Made by a program: the position numbers and the translations under genes | The notes under the pieces: generated by a model | The model's database searches: none | What the model was told of the DNA's origin: nothing | The model's input: only the letters and a program-made list of their open reading frames with translations | Part shown: piece after piece, positions 1 to 9,721 of the stretch | Position numbering within the stretch: position 1 is the stretch's first letter | How the letters are laid out: every line of letters begins with the position of its first letter | Source of the DNA: Pseudoflavonifractor gallinarum | GTDB lineage: Bacteria > Bacillota > Clostridia > Oscillospirales > Oscillospiraceae | Reading direction: 5' to 3' | NCBI RefSeq assembly: GCF_014982855.1 | Contig: NZ_JADCKF010000013.1 | Location: forward strand, 1 to 64,000 | DNA length: 64,000 nucleotides

Positions 1-126
1 ATCGCGGTGAACAAGAACGAGACCGCCCCCATCTTCGAGGTGGCCTCCTACGGCATCACCGGCGACCTCTTCAAGGTCACCCCCATGCTCATCGAGTCCA
101 TCAAGGCCCTGAAGGCCTCCAAGTAA
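1..126 (+). CDS. etfA: Electron transfer flavoprotein alpha subunit, C-terminal end (partial)
   Basis: The window opens inside this gene; 41 codons and a TAA stop are visible. The tail, with a [15 protein letters not shown] stretch followed by a helix ending in KALKASK, matches the C-terminal FAD-domain end of EtfA proteins, which pass electrons from acyl-CoA dehydrogenases or other flavoenzymes and take part in electron bifurcation in anaerobes. EtfB and a dehydrogenase would be expected just upstream, outside the window. A strong terminator follows 10 nt after the stop, so this is the last gene of its operon. Identification rests on a short tail, so confidence is moderate to high. Confidence 0.8.
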   Translation: MAVNKNETAPIFEVASYGITGDLFKVTPMLIESIKALKASK

Positions 127-135
127 TGGAATAAT

Positions 136-172
136 AAACCCGCCTCCGGACATGTCCGGAGGCGGGTTTTTG
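136..172 (+). terminator. Intrinsic terminator after etfA
   Basis: A perfect 14-bp inverted repeat with arms at 139-152 and 153-166 (CCCGCCTCCGGACA and its complement) is followed by TTTTT. Confidence 0.9.
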
Positions 173-240
173 ATTGGATGCTTGCCTTTTTCGGTCGGAG
201 TTGGTAGGATAGAGCGGACTGCAAAAAGGAGGGGATGCGG

Positions 241-1101
241 GTGGGACGGAGCCGGGCAAAAGGAATTTTATTGTTGGGTGTGCTGGGGACGGCTGTTTCG
301 GCCATTTTGGTGCGGTATTCACAGGCCCCCTCGCTGGTGACCGCCACCTACCGCCTGGGCTGGACGGTACTTCTGCTTCTGCCTGCCGCCCTGCTCCGGG
401 GGGGAGCGGAGTGGAAACGGGTTACCCGGCGGGACGTGGGGCTGTGTGCCCTGAGCGGTGTGTGTCTGGCCCTTCACTTTGCACTCTGGTTTGAGTCCCT
501 GAAATGGACCAGCGTGGCCAGTTCCACTGCACTGGTGAGCACAGAGGTTATTTTTGTGGCCCTGGGCTTTGCGCTGCTCTTTGGCGGACGGATTTCCCGG
601 CTGGGGTGGGGTGCCATTGCCCTTGCAGTGGCAGGCAGTACGGTGCTGGCCTTTGCAGGGGGCGGCTCCGGAGGAACAGTAGGGGGGAACGGACTGGCCC
701 TGGCGGGAGCTGCGGCGGTGGCGGCATACACCCTGATTGGCAGATATCAGCGGGAGCACCTCTCCACCACCGTCTATACCGCCCTCACCTATACGGCCTG
801 TCTGATCACCCTCTTGGTGCTGGACGGGGTCACCGGGACGGCGGTCTGGGGCTGGCCGCCCCGGGAGTGGCTCATTGATCTGGGCCTGGCGGTATTCTGC
901 ACGCTGATGGGACACAGCCTGTTCAGCTGGTGCCTGCGGGAGCTCTCTCCCGCCTATGTGTCGGCAGCCAAGCTCTGTGAGCCGGTCTTTGCCGCCGTCC
1001 TGGCGGGGATCCTGTTCGGAGAGATTCCGGACCCGGCCGAATGGATCAGCGGAGGGATGGTCCTGGCAGGGGTACTGCTCTATACCTATACGGAACGATA
1101 A
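241..1101 (+). CDS. EamA/DMT-superfamily transporter
   Basis: A roughly 286-residue, very hydrophobic protein with about ten predicted membrane helices arranged as two EamA repeats, the pattern of drug/metabolite transporters (RhaT/YdcZ-like). Typical EamA signatures are visible: a TALVSTEVIFVALGFALLFG stretch ending repeat one, and an EPVFAAVLAGILFGE motif near the C-terminus. Substrate cannot be told from sequence. An ATG at 235 directly abuts the ribosome-binding site (AAGGAGGGG, 226-234), so the GTG at 241, six bases after it, is the better start. It is a single-gene unit between two terminators. Confidence 0.85.
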   Translation: MGRSRAKGILLLGVLGTAVSAILVRYSQAPSLVTATYRLGWTVLLLLPAALLRGGAEWKRVTRRDVGLCALSGVCLALHFALWFESLKWTSVASSTALVSTEVIFVALGFALLFGGRISRLGWGAIALAVAGSTVLAFAGGGSGGTVGGNGLALAGAAAVAAYTLIGRYQREHLSTTVYTALTYTACLITLLVLDGVTGTAVWGWPPREWLIDLGLAVFCTLMGHSLFSWCLRELSPAYVSAAKLCEPVFAAVLAGILFGEIPDPAEWISGGMVLAGVLLYTYTER

Positions 1102-1145
1102 AAAAGGGCCGCGGGAACACACTGTGTTCCCGCGGCCCTTTTTCC
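1102..1145. terminator. Bidirectional terminator between convergent genes
   Basis: An AAGGGCCGCGGGAACA arm and its complement flank a 5-nt loop, with an A-run on the left and a T-run on the right. It can therefore end both the EamA transcript (+) and the UPF0145 transcript (-). Confidence 0.9.
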
Positions 1146-1146
1146 T

Positions 1147-1473
1147 TTATACTGGCTCGATGGTCACTGCGGTGCCAGAGGCAGAGACCATCATCATGTT
1201 GTTCCCGGAGCCGAGGATCTCGTAGTCGATGTCCACACCGACTACCGCGTTGGCGCCCATCTGAGCGGCCCGCTGGCTCATCTCATGGAGCGCTTCTTCC
1301 CGGGCGCGCTGGAGCTCCTCTTCATAGCCCTCACTGCGTCCGCCGAAGAAATTGCGCAGTCCCGCGCCGAAATCCTTGATGAAATCCACGCCGGAGACCA
1401 CCTCGCCAAAGACGATGCCGTGATAGGCGCAGATGCGGTGTCCCTCGATCTGAGGGGTCGTGGTAATAATCAT
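1147..1473 (-). CDS. UPF0145/YbjQ-family heavy-metal-binding-like protein
   Basis: A 108-residue protein starting [14 protein letters not shown], the classic opening of the YbjQ/UPF0145 family, with the conserved [13 protein letters not shown] block near the C-terminus. Members are small homopentameric proteins of unproven function. A longer frame runs 30 codons further upstream, but the ATG at 1473 has an AGGAGG site 8 nt before it and matches family length. It is transcribed from its own unit: the ftsH terminator lies between it and ftsH. Confidence 0.88.
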   Translation of the reverse strand: MIITTTPQIEGHRICAYHGIVFGEVVSGVDFIKDFGAGLRNFFGGRSEGYEEELQRAREEALHEMSQRAAQMGANAVVGVDIDYEILGSGNNMMMVSASGTAVTIEPV

Positions 1474-1502
1474 AGAGCTCCCTCCTACTATTTTGTTTTT
1501 CG

Positions 1503-1538
1503 AAAAAACAGGGGCGGCAGGAACCTGCCGCCCCTGTT
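1503..1538 (-). terminator. Terminator of ftsH
   Basis: On the minus strand, a 13-bp stem of ACAGGGGCGGCAG and its complement is followed by six T residues, 50 nt past the ftsH stop. Confidence 0.9.
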
Positions 1539-1588
1539 GGGAGCATATCATACCACAGAACACGCGTCAAGAGACACGGAAAGCGGGA

Positions 1589-3742
1589 TCAGGACTCCCC
1601 GGCGGGAGAATCGCCCTCCGAAGAGGGGGCGGGCGCCTCATCCTCCGGTATGGTGTCCTGGGGCGGCTGAGGCGGAAGGACCGGCTCGCTGGTCATATGA
1701 ATGTTGCGGGCAGGGGGCTCAATGGAGCGATCCTGCGGCTCGGGACGGGCGCCGTAGTTGTCGGCGGTGGCGGGGTCCCGGCCCTCCAGAATGGCCATCA
1801 TCTCCTCGCCGGTGATGGTCTCCTTCTTGAGAAGGTAATCCACCACTTTGTCCATATCCTCCCGGTTCTCCTGGATGATATTGACTGCCTTTTCGTAGGC
1901 GCTGTGGAGGATGGACATGACGTCCTTATCAATGTCGGCGGCGGTGTCCTGGGCGCAGTCGATGCCGTAGCCGCCGTCCAGATACTGGTTGCGGCGGGAG
2001 GCCAGAGCCATCATGCCAAACTTGTCGCTCATACCGTAGAGGGCCACCATGTTGCGGGCCAGGCTGGTGGCCTGCTGGATGTCTTGGGCGGCACCGTTGG
2101 TCATGGTGTGGAGGATCACTTCCTCCGCGGCACGGCCGCCCATGTAAGTGGCGATCTCCGCAAGCAGCTCGTCCCGGGTCTGGAGGTTCTTATCCTCCTC
2201 GGGGAGGTGCAGGGTGTAGCCCAGCGCGCCCTGGGTATGGGGAACGATAGTGATCTTCTGCACCGGGGTGGTGTTCTTCTGCTTGAAGGAGACCATGGCG
2301 TGACCCACCTCATGGTAGGCTACCAGCTTCTTCTCAAACTCAGAGAGGACGGAGTTTTTCTTCTCCGCACCGGCGATGACCAGCTCAAAAGCGGCCAGTA
2401 GGTCGTTCTGGTTGACCGCCCGGCGGCCCAGACGGACCGCCCGGAGGGCAGCCTCGTTGACCAGGTTAGCGAGGTCCGCGCCCACCGCGCCGGCAGTGGC
2501 CAGGGCGATCTTGTTCAGATCCACGTCCTCCGCCAGACGGATGTTGCGGGTGTGGACCTGAAGCGTGGCCAGACGTCCGGCCAGGTTGGGCCGGTCCACG
2601 GTGATGCGCCGGTCAAAGCGGCCGGGACGCAGAAGGGCCTGGTCCAGCACCTCGGGCCGGTTGGTGGCGGCCAGCAGAATGACGCCCTTGGTGGGGTCGA
2701 AGCCGTCCATCTCAGCCAGCAGCTGGTTGAGGGTCTGCTCCCGCTCGTCATTGCCGCCCATGCGGTTGTCGCGGGACTTACCAATGGTGTCGATCTCGTC
2801 GATAAAGACGATGCAGGGGGCCATCTTGTTGGCCTCCTTGAAGAGGTCACGGACACGGGAGGCGCCTACGCCCACAAACATCTCCACGAAGTCGGAGCCG
2901 CTGATGGAGAAGAAGGGGACGTTGGCCTCACCGGCCACGGCCTTGGCCAGCAGGGTCTTACCGGTACCGGGAGGGCCCACCAGCAGGGCGCCCTTGGGCA
3001 GCTTGGCGCCGATCTCGGTGTATTTCTGGGGATTGTGCAGGAAGTCGATGATCTCCACCAGGGACTCCTTGGCCTCATCCTGACCGGCCACGTCTTTGAA
3101 GGTGACGCCGGTCTTTTTCTCCACATAGACCTTGGCATTGGCCTTGCCGACGCCGCCCAGACCGCCGCCCATCTTGCCCGCCATGCTGCGGAACAGGAAG
3201 GAGAAGAGGGCCACCATGATGACCATGGGCAGCAGCCAGGAGACCAGGAAGCTCACCACAGGGGAGAGCTCCGGCTGGTAGGGGGTGCCGAAGCGGACAT
3301 TGTGCTCCCGCAAAAGGGTAAGCAGGCTGGAGTCGTTGAGAGGAGCACAGTAATAGCTGCGGGCCTTGGAGAGCTGCTGCTCCACACTGGGGGCGCTCTC
3401 CTCACCGGCCAGGATGCTGGAAAAGAGCTGACTGTCGTTTTGCGATGCCGCAGAGGGGAGCGCGGGGGTGGCATTCGGGTCCAGACCAACGGCAGCCACA
3501 TCTTCCTTGAGGTAGATGGTAAACTTGTTGCTGGTCATGGAGACGGCGTAGACCTTGTCCTCCTCCACCAGATTCAAAAACTCGCTGTATTGAATCAGGG
3601 TGGAATTGGCCTGATTGGACATGGACAGGAAGTAGTTCACCAGAATGGTGACCACCAGGGCCCATAACAGAATGGACGCAATGCCCATTAGATTGCGCTT
3701 GTTATTGTTTGAGCCGGTGTTTCGTTGTTTATCGGGCTTCAA
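1589..3742 (-). CDS. ftsH: ATP-dependent zinc metalloprotease FtsH
   Basis: Membrane-anchored AAA+ protease that degrades misfolded or regulatory membrane and cytosolic proteins. In order: TM1 at about residues 19-39, an extracytoplasmic domain, TM2 at about 165-190, the AAA module with Walker A GPPGTGKT (about 256-263) and Walker B VFIDEID, a second region of homology containing RPGRFD, then the protease domain with the zinc motif HEVGH (about 477-481). The C-terminal tail is proline- and acid-rich. At 717 residues it is slightly longer than usual. The start is TTG at 3742, preceded by AAGGAGG at 8-nt spacing. It is monocistronic. Confidence 0.97.
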   Translation of the reverse strand: MKPDKQRNTGSNNNKRNLMGIASILLWALVVTILVNYFLSMSNQANSTLIQYSEFLNLVEEDKVYAVSMTSNKFTIYLKEDVAAVGLDPNATPALPSAASQNDSQLFSSILAGEESAPSVEQQLSKARSYYCAPLNDSSLLTLLREHNVRFGTPYQPELSPVVSFLVSWLLPMVIMVALFSFLFRSMAGKMGGGLGGVGKANAKVYVEKKTGVTFKDVAGQDEAKESLVEIIDFLHNPQKYTEIGAKLPKGALLVGPPGTGKTLLAKAVAGEANVPFFSISGSDFVEMFVGVGASRVRDLFKEANKMAPCIVFIDEIDTIGKSRDNRMGGNDEREQTLNQLLAEMDGFDPTKGVILLAATNRPEVLDQALLRPGRFDRRITVDRPNLAGRLATLQVHTRNIRLAEDVDLNKIALATAGAVGADLANLVNEAALRAVRLGRRAVNQNDLLAAFELVIAGAEKKNSVLSEFEKKLVAYHEVGHAMVSFKQKNTTPVQKITIVPHTQGALGYTLHLPEEDKNLQTRDELLAEIATYMGGRAAEEVILHTMTNGAAQDIQQATSLARNMVALYGMSDKFGMMALASRRNQYLDGGYGIDCAQDTAADIDKDVMSILHSAYEKAVNIIQENREDMDKVVDYLLKKETITGEEMMAILEGRDPATADNYGARPEPQDRSIEPPARNIHMTSEPVLPPQPPQDTIPEDEAPAPSSEGDSPAGES

Positions 3743-3814
3743 ATGAGTGCCCTCCTTACATGAAGAGTAGACCTGAATCAGAGAAATCGGTCCTGTTTTC
3801 TTTAGACTTATCTA

Positions 3815-3843
3815 TTTATAACACAAAAGATTCGTTAATACAA
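3815..3843 (-). promoter_or_regulatory. Sigma-A promoter of ftsH
   Basis: On the minus strand, TTGTAT (3843-3838), a 17-bp spacer and TATAAA (3820-3815) lie about 70 nt before the ftsH start. Confidence 0.7.
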
Positions 3844-3991
3844 GGAAGGGGGGTGTCGAAAGGTGTAAACATTCTGTGAAAGAAGCCCTTGGAGGCGGAA
3901 AGGGCAGCGAAGAGTTTGCAACTTTCCCTTTTTCCGGAGGGGGGAATGTGGTATACTGCTCTATGAATCAAATGAATGAGGAGACACATCC

Positions 3992-4774
3992 ATGAAGGAG
4001 AACAAGACCGGAAAACGCCGGGAAGATACCCTGGAAGCGGGAGCGGACGGCATTATTGAAGGCCGCAACGCAGTCATTGAGGCGCTGCGCTCCGGAACCG
4101 CCATTGATAAAATCTATATTGCCCGGGGCGAGACCGACGCAGCCCTGGGGCACATTGCCTCGACCGCCCGCGGTAAGGGCGTGGTGGTGGTAGAGGCCGA
4201 CCGCCGGAAGCTGGACAACATGAGCCGCACCCACTCCCACCAGGGGGTGATTGCCCTGGCCGCCGTGCGGGAGTACGCCAGCGTGGAGGATATTTTGAAC
4301 GCCGCCCGCGAGAAGGGGGAGCCTCCCCTGATCGTGGTGTGTGACGAACTCTCAGACCCCCACAATCTGGGTGCGGTCATCCGCACCGCCGAGTGTGCCG
4401 GCGCCCACGGCGTCATCATTCCCAAGCGCCGCTCGGCCGGTCTGACCGCCATCGTGGCCAAGACCTCCGCCGGGGCGGTGAGCCATGTGCCGGTGGCCCG
4501 GGTGCCCAATCTGCCCGCCCTGCTCAAGGAGCTCAAGGACGAGGGAATCTGGGTCTTTGGCACGGCAGCCGACGGGGACCGCCTGCTCTATGAGGCTGAC
4601 CTGAAGGGACCGGCTGCCATCGTCATCGGCAGCGAGGGGGACGGCATGGGACGGCTGGTGGCCGAGACCTGTGATTTCAAGGTGCGCATCCCCATGAAGG
4701 GGAAGCTCAACTCCCTCAACGCTAGCGCCGCCGCTGCCATCCTGCTCTACGAGGCGGTGCGCCAGCGGATGTAA
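3992..4774 (+). CDS. rlmB: 23S rRNA (guanosine-2'-O-)-methyltransferase RlmB, SpoU/TrmH family
   Basis: SPOUT-class 2'-O-methyltransferase acting on 23S rRNA (G2251 in E. coli numbering). The N-terminal substrate-binding domain starts at IIEGRNAVIEALRSG. The three SpoU motifs follow: LSDPHNLGAVIRTAECAG (motif 1), IVIGSEGDGMG (motif 2) and RIPMKGKLNSLNASAAAAI (motif 3), which form the knotted SAM site. At 260 residues it has normal family length. GAGGAGA precedes the ATG. In many Clostridia rlmB follows cysS and a mini-RNase III gene; that context is absent here, and the downstream partner is the pseudo-ATPase 51 nt away. Confidence 0.93.
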   Translation: MKENKTGKRREDTLEAGADGIIEGRNAVIEALRSGTAIDKIYIARGETDAALGHIASTARGKGVVVVEADRRKLDNMSRTHSHQGVIALAAVREYASVEDILNAAREKGEPPLIVVCDELSDPHNLGAVIRTAECAGAHGVIIPKRRSAGLTAIVAKTSAGAVSHVPVARVPNLPALLKELKDEGIWVFGTAADGDRLLYEADLKGPAAIVIGSEGDGMGRLVAETCDFKVRIPMKGKLNSLNASAAAAILLYEAVRQRM

Positions 4775-4825
4775 GACCTCCCGCGCGGGGCGCGGAAGCT
4801 ATTTCAACATAATCAGGAGAAGATC

Positions 4826-7171
4826 ATGTCGAAGGATAACGACGACAAGTTCCATACCGAAGAACCTGAGCTGGAATTTTCTCTGGAGGACATTCTGGCG
4901 GAGTACGGACAGGAGTCACAGAAGGAACCGGATGCGCGGACCCCGATCCCCCTGGACCAGTACCGGGACCGGGAAGAGCCGGAGCCGGCCGACCCCACTC
5001 CGCCCCGCGGAGGGCGCGGGGGAAAGCGGGCCCGGGGCCATTTGCTGACTTTCCCGGGCCATTCCACCGCAGAGGAGAAGAAGCAGGACGCTGTGGAGGA
5101 GCCGGCCCCTCCAGAACCCAAGTCTTCAGAACCGAAGCCTCCGGAATCCAAGGCACCGAAACCAAAAGCTCCCTCCGGCGGCCGCCGCCTTGCGCAGAAG
5201 CCTGAGCCGGCGCGGAACGCGGAGAAGGCCGGAGAACCCGAGCCCGAGCCGCCCACCCCGGAAGGGGAGGAGCCGGCTCCGGACCAGCCCCAGAAGAAGG
5301 AGAAAGTCGTTCCCTTCCCGGGCGGGGAGGAGAAAGGACTGCTGGGCCGGTTCCGAAAGCTGAAGAAGCAGGCGGATGCCTACGCGGACCACATGTTTGA
5401 GGAAGAGGGGAGCGAGGAAGCTCCCGAGGTCCGCCGGGCAGAGCGGTACATCCCGGGCGTGGATGTGGAGGAACCGGAGGAGGAGCGCCCGCCCCGACGG
5501 AAGCGCCGTCCCCCGCCGCCCATCCCGGACACGCCGCCCCAGGAGCTGTTCCGGCGCTATAACCGGGGGATGGGGGTCCTCAAGCTGCGCATCGTCCTGC
5601 TCTTTCTGCTGTGTGTGCCCCTGCTCTATTTGTCGGTGGGCCAGGCGGTGAACGCACCCATGCCCGGGACCCTGGAGGGGAACCACACCCTTCAGCTCTA
5701 CGCCCAGGCCGCGCTGCTGGGCGCGGCCATGCTGTTGGGGATCGATGCGCTGGGGCGCGGACTGTACCATCTGCTCATCCTGCACGTAGAGCTGGACAGC
5801 GTGATGGCCCTGGCCTGTGCCGCCGCCCTGGCGGATGCCCTGACCATGCCGCTGATGGAGGGGAGCCCCCAGCGCCAGCCCTATTGTGCCATTGCGGCCC
5901 TGGCCCTCGGCTTCAATCTGTACGGATATTACTGTAAGCGCAAGGGACTTCGGGTGGCCTGCCGCACAGCGGCCTCCGCCTCGGAGCCCTATCTGGTCAC
6001 TCTGGATGAGAATAAGTGGAATGGGCGGGACGCCTATGCGAAATGGTCGGGGGAGCCGGTGGGCTTTGGCCGCCAGATCCAGGCTACCGACGGGGCCCAG
6101 CGCATCTACCATATTATGGCCCCCCTCATTCTCCTAGCCTGTCTGCTCTTTTCGGTGCTGGCCTCCATTGGCAGGCGGCGGCCGGAGGATATCCTCTGGT
6201 GTCTTTCGGCCACCCTGAGCGCAGGAGCGTCGTTCTCTTCGACGCTTTGCTACGGCATCCCGTGGCGCTCCCTCTCCCTGCGTCTGGCGAAAAGCGGAGC
6301 AGCTCTGGCCGGCTGGGACGGGATCACCGGGACCAGCGGAAGCGCAGGGATCCTGCTGACCGATCAGGACCTCTTCCCGCCCGGGACGGTCTCCCTCAAC
6401 GGGATCAAGATCTTTGGGGATTTCCCGGTAGAGAAAGTGGTGGGCGTGACTGCCACGCTCATTCGGGATACCGGCTGTGGACTGGACAAGATCTTCCACG
6501 ATCTGCTCCGCAGTCAGGGGGCCATCTACCGCCGCAGCCAGGATTTCTGCTGCTACGAGGGGGGCGGTGTATCCGCCCTCATCCGGAACGAAGTGGTGCT
6601 GGTGGGCTCGGCCTCCTTCATGCATCTGATGGAGGTGCCCCTGCCCCAGGGACTGAACGTGAAAAACGCGGTATTCTGCGCCATTGACGGGGAATTGGCC
6701 GGGCTGTTTGCCCTGAAATACACCCTGCATGGCACAGTGGAGCCCGCCATCAGCGCCCTGATCAGCAACCGGATCTCCCCGGTGCTGGCCACACGGGACT
6801 TTAATATCATCCCCGCCATGCTCCGCCAGCGCTTCAAGCTGCCGGCAGACAAGATGGAGTTCCCGGCGGTGGAGCGGCGGGTGGAGCTCTCCTCCCAGCG
6901 GCAGAGCCACAGTGAGCTGCTCACCGCCGTGCTCTGCCGGGAGGGGGTGGGACCCTTTACCGAGGCTGCCGTGGGCGGGAAACGTCTGCGCTTGGCGGTG
7001 CGGATCTCCACGGCGCTGGCCTGTCTGGGGTCCTGTGTGGGCGTGCTGCTCGCCTTTTACCTCACCTTTATGGCGGCGTATGACTCGCTGACTCCCTTTA
7101 ATCTGCTGGTCTTTTTGGGCATGTGGCTGGTGCCCACCATTCTCATTTCCAACTGGGTAAACCGCTATTAG
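4826..7171 (+). CDS. Degenerate P-type ATPase-like membrane protein with long acidic/proline-rich N-terminus
   Basis: A 781-residue protein. About 230 N-terminal residues are hydrophilic, rich in Pro, Glu and Lys, and low in complexity. Then come hydrophobic helices (from about 251 and 292, more around 430-450 and the final two at about 725-780), arranged like a heavy-metal P1B ATPase. The CPx region reads as SFSSTLCYGIPW. The phosphorylation-site region (about 511) is LLTDQDLFPPG in place of DKTGTLT. A nucleotide-domain-like VGSASFM and a P-domain-like segment follow, but the GDN/GDGxND hinge motifs are missing. This fits a catalytically dead pump fold, perhaps with a regulatory or scaffolding role. 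Function unknown. The ATG is preceded by AGGAGA. Confidence 0.7.
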   Translation: MSKDNDDKFHTEEPELEFSLEDILAEYGQESQKEPDARTPIPLDQYRDREEPEPADPTPPRGGRGGKRARGHLLTFPGHSTAEEKKQDAVEEPAPPEPKSSEPKPPESKAPKPKAPSGGRRLAQKPEPARNAEKAGEPEPEPPTPEGEEPAPDQPQKKEKVVPFPGGEEKGLLGRFRKLKKQADAYADHMFEEEGSEEAPEVRRAERYIPGVDVEEPEEERPPRRKRRPPPPIPDTPPQELFRRYNRGMGVLKLRIVLLFLLCVPLLYLSVGQAVNAPMPGTLEGNHTLQLYAQAALLGAAMLLGIDALGRGLYHLLILHVELDSVMALACAAALADALTMPLMEGSPQRQPYCAIAALALGFNLYGYYCKRKGLRVACRTAASASEPYLVTLDENKWNGRDAYAKWSGEPVGFGRQIQATDGAQRIYHIMAPLILLACLLFSVLASIGRRRPEDILWCLSATLSAGASFSSTLCYGIPWRSLSLRLAKSGAALAGWDGITGTSGSAGILLTDQDLFPPGTVSLNGIKIFGDFPVEKVVGVTATLIRDTGCGLDKIFHDLLRSQGAIYRRSQDFCCYEGGGVSALIRNEVVLVGSASFMHLMEVPLPQGLNVKNAVFCAIDGELAGLFALKYTLHGTVEPAISALISNRISPVLATRDFNIIPAMLRQRFKLPADKMEFPAVERRVELSSQRQSHSELLTAVLCREGVGPFTEAAVGGKRLRLAVRISTALACLGSCVGVLLAFYLTFMAAYDSLTPFNLLVFLGMWLVPTILISNWVNRY

Positions 7172-7207
7172 AGCGGGAGCGGAAGACAGAAAAAGGAGAT
7201 GGACGGC

Positions 7208-7507
7208 ATGAAAAAGAAATACGCGATGATGATCATGAACGAGCTTCATAACCCGGAGACCGACCATGCCCGGCTGGACACCTCCGCCACCGAGACCCAT
7301 ATCCTCACGGTGCGCAATCCGGAGGAGGCGGTGGCCAAGGCGGTGGAGCTGGCCGACGCGGGGTTCGGCACCATCGAGGTGTGCGGCGCCTTTGGAGAAG
7401 AGCTGGCCCGGAAGATGTACGACGCGGCAGGGCACCGGCTCACCGTCTGCTATGTGGTCTGTCCCCCGGATCAGCTGGAGGCCACGCTGAAATTCTGGTC
7501 GGAGTGA
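7208..7507 (+). CDS. Small DUF6506-like protein
   Basis: A 99-residue soluble protein starting MKKKYAMMIMNE, with an alternating alpha/beta pattern and no membrane segment. The length and opening resemble the DUF6506 family of small uncharacterised proteins; this is recall, not a search. An upstream ATG at 7199 overlaps the AAGGAG site (7193-7198), so the ATG at 7208 (9-nt spacing) is chosen. It sits 36 nt after the pseudo-ATPase gene and is probably cotranscribed with it. Confidence 0.6.
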   Translation: MKKKYAMMIMNELHNPETDHARLDTSATETHILTVRNPEEAVAKAVELADAGFGTIEVCGAFGEELARKMYDAAGHRLTVCYVVCPPDQLEATLKFWSE

Positions 7508-7543
7508 CCGCCAGGAGAAATTGTAAACATTCTGGAAACCCCC

Positions 7544-7572
7544 TTGCAAAGTGGGGCGGGAAGGACTATCAT
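7544..7572 (+). promoter_or_regulatory. Sigma-A promoter of htpG
   Basis: TTGCAA (7544-7549), 17-bp spacer, TATCAT (7567-7572). The predicted start of transcription falls inside the CIRCE element just downstream. Confidence 0.8.
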
Positions 7573-7576
7573 AGGG

Positions 7577-7603
7577 TTAGCACTCTATAGGAAAGAGTGC
7601 TAA
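7577..7603. promoter_or_regulatory. CIRCE operator (HrcA binding site) before htpG
   Basis: TTAGCACTC-N9-GAGTGCTAA is an exact match to the CIRCE consensus. The dyad extends outward to 15 bp per arm (ATAGGG on the left, CCCTAT on the right). It lies at the transcription start of the htpG promoter, so HrcA would block initiation until heat shock. Confidence 0.95.
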
Positions 7604-7649
7604 CCCTATTTTGTTTACGATTTATGTTTTATATGGAGGCGTATATACC

Positions 7650-9575
7650 ATGGAAAAGAAAGCCTTTCAGGCCGAATCACAGCGGCTGTTGGATCTGATG
7701 ATCAACTCCATTTATACCCACAAGGAGATCTTCCTGCGGGAGCTCATCTCCAACGCCAGCGACGCGGTGGACAAGCTGGCCTACAAGGCCCTCACCGACG
7801 ACCAGGTGGGTCTGAACCGCTCCGACTTCAAGATCACCCTGACTCCGGATCAGATCAAGCGGACCCTCACCATCTCGGACAACGGCATCGGCATGACCAA
7901 GGAGGAGCTGGAGCAGAATCTGGGCACCATTGCCAAGAGCGGCTCCCTCCAGTTCAAGCAGGACATGGCCGCCAAGGACGAGGGCAAGGGTAAGAGTGAT
8001 GTGGACATCATCGGTCAGTTCGGCGTGGGCTTCTACTCCGCCTTTATGGTGGCCGATGAGGTGACGGTGACCTCCCGTGCCTACGGCAGCGAGGAGGCCT
8101 GGCGCTGGACCTCTGACGGCAAGGACGGCTACACCATGGAGCCCTGCGAGAAGGATACGGTGGGCACCGACATCGTACTCCACATCAAAGCCAACACGGA
8201 GGACGACCACTACGACGAATATCTGGAGCAGTACCGCCTCAGCGACCTGGTGAAGAAGTATTCGGACTATATCCACTACCCCATCGTCATGCTCATGCAC
8301 AAATCCCGCCAGAAGCCCCGTCCGGAGGACGCCGGTGAGGACTATAAGCCCGAGTGGGAGGACTATGACGAGTGGCAGACCCTCAACTCCATGGTCCCCC
8401 TGTGGCAGCGGCCCAAGAGCGAGGTCAAGGAGGAGGAGTACAACCAGTTCTATAAGGAGAAGTACGGCGACTGGGAGGATCCCCTGCGGGTGGTCCATGT
8501 CTCCGCCGAGGGCGCGGTGGAATATAAGGCCATGCTCTATATCCCGGCCCATGCTCCCTTTGATTTCTACTCCCGGGATTATCAGAAGGGCCTGCAGCTC
8601 TACTCCTCGGGCGTGCTCATCATGGATCAGTGCGCCGACCTGCTGCCCGACCACTTCCGCTTTGTCAAGGGCGTGGTGGACTCTCAGGACTTCTCCCTGA
8701 ACATCTCCCGCGAGATGCTCCAGCATACCCGGCAGCTCAAGGTGATCGCGGGCAATCTGGAGAAGAAGATCAAGGCTGAGCTCCTCAAGCTCCAGAAGGA
8801 TGAGCGGGAGAAGTACGAGCAGTTCTGGAAGGCCTTCGGCATGCAGATCAAGTACGGCATCCTGGCCGACTACGGCGCCCATAAGGAGCTGCTGAAGGAT
8901 CTGCTCCTCTTCTGGTCCTCCAAGGAGGGCAAGATGGTCACCCTGGCCGAGTACCAGTCCCGCATGGCAGAGGATCAGAAGTTTATCTACTTCGCCGCCG
9001 GCGAGAGCGTGGAGAAGATCGCCCAGCTGCCCCAGACCGAGCGCATCCGGGACAAGGGCTATGAGATCCTCTACCTCACCGACGAGCCCGACGAGTTCGT
9101 CATGAACCTGCTGGGCGAGCTGGACGGCAAGGCCTTCAAGTCGGTCAGCGACAGCGATGCCCTCCCGGAGAGCGAGGAGGAGAAGGCCCAGGCCGAGAAG
9201 AAGGCGGAGGAAAACAAGGACGTACTGGACTTCGTGAAGGAGACCCTGGGCGACAAGATCAAGGAGGCCCGCATCTCCAAGATCCTCAAGACCGGCGCGG
9301 TGTGCATGACGGCCGACGGTCCGGTCACGCTGGAGATGGAGAAGTACTTCCGCCGGGTGGACCCGGACCACGCGGACAACATGAAGGCCCAGCGGGTGCT
9401 GGAGCTCAATCCCGATTCGGGGGCCTTTGCCGCCCTTCGGGAGGCCATGGAGAGTGACCAGGAGAAGGCCAAGGTCTATGCAGAGCTCCTCTACCATCAG
9501 GCCCTGCTCATTGCCGGCCTCCCCATCGAGGATACCACCCGTTACACCGAGCTGGTCTGTTCCCTGATGAAGTAA
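7650..9575 (+). CDS. htpG: Molecular chaperone HtpG (Hsp90)
   Basis: A 641-residue cytosolic Hsp90. The N-terminal GHKL ATPase domain shows ELISNASDAVDKL (the catalytic Glu/Asn region), DNGIGM and GQFGVGFYSAFMV. The middle domain contains the conserved SREMLQ segment and the C-terminal dimerisation domain ends at SLMK. A frame from 7611 would start inside the leader; the ATG at 7650 has GGAGG upstream and gives the family N-terminus MEKKAFQAESQRLLDLMI. Expression should be HrcA-controlled through the CIRCE element. Codon use is strongly biased to C/G-ending codons, as in highly expressed genes. Confidence 0.97.
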   Translation: MEKKAFQAESQRLLDLMINSIYTHKEIFLRELISNASDAVDKLAYKALTDDQVGLNRSDFKITLTPDQIKRTLTISDNGIGMTKEELEQNLGTIAKSGSLQFKQDMAAKDEGKGKSDVDIIGQFGVGFYSAFMVADEVTVTSRAYGSEEAWRWTSDGKDGYTMEPCEKDTVGTDIVLHIKANTEDDHYDEYLEQYRLSDLVKKYSDYIHYPIVMLMHKSRQKPRPEDAGEDYKPEWEDYDEWQTLNSMVPLWQRPKSEVKEEEYNQFYKEKYGDWEDPLRVVHVSAEGAVEYKAMLYIPAHAPFDFYSRDYQKGLQLYSSGVLIMDQCADLLPDHFRFVKGVVDSQDFSLNISREMLQHTRQLKVIAGNLEKKIKAELLKLQKDEREKYEQFWKAFGMQIKYGILADYGAHKELLKDLLLFWSSKEGKMVTLAEYQSRMAEDQKFIYFAAGESVEKIAQLPQTERIRDKGYEILYLTDEPDEFVMNLLGELDGKAFKSVSDSDALPESEEEKAQAEKKAEENKDVLDFVKETLGDKIKEARISKILKTGAVCMTADGPVTLEMEKYFRRVDPDHADNMKAQRVLELNPDSGAFAALREAMESDQEKAKVYAELLYHQALLIAGLPIEDTTRYTELVCSLMK

Positions 9576-9721
9576 GAGAGCCTCTGGCGTAAATGCACAA
9601 AATCATGCCGCTGTAAGGACGACAAAACCGTTGGATGAAGAGAGCTCGTCTCTTTTCAAAGTATGTACTATGTAGTATAATAAAAGAAGAGCAACGGTAT
9701 TACTGACAGGGGGCATGACCG

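Noticed and set aside
7571-7610. The dyad before htpG read as a terminator
   Set aside because: It matches CIRCE exactly, lies at the start site of a good promoter and has only a short, interrupted T-run.
7611-7649. Upstream start for HtpG at 7611
   Set aside because: It would begin at the edge of the operator region without a ribosome site; the ATG at 7650 has GGAGG and the conserved N-terminus.
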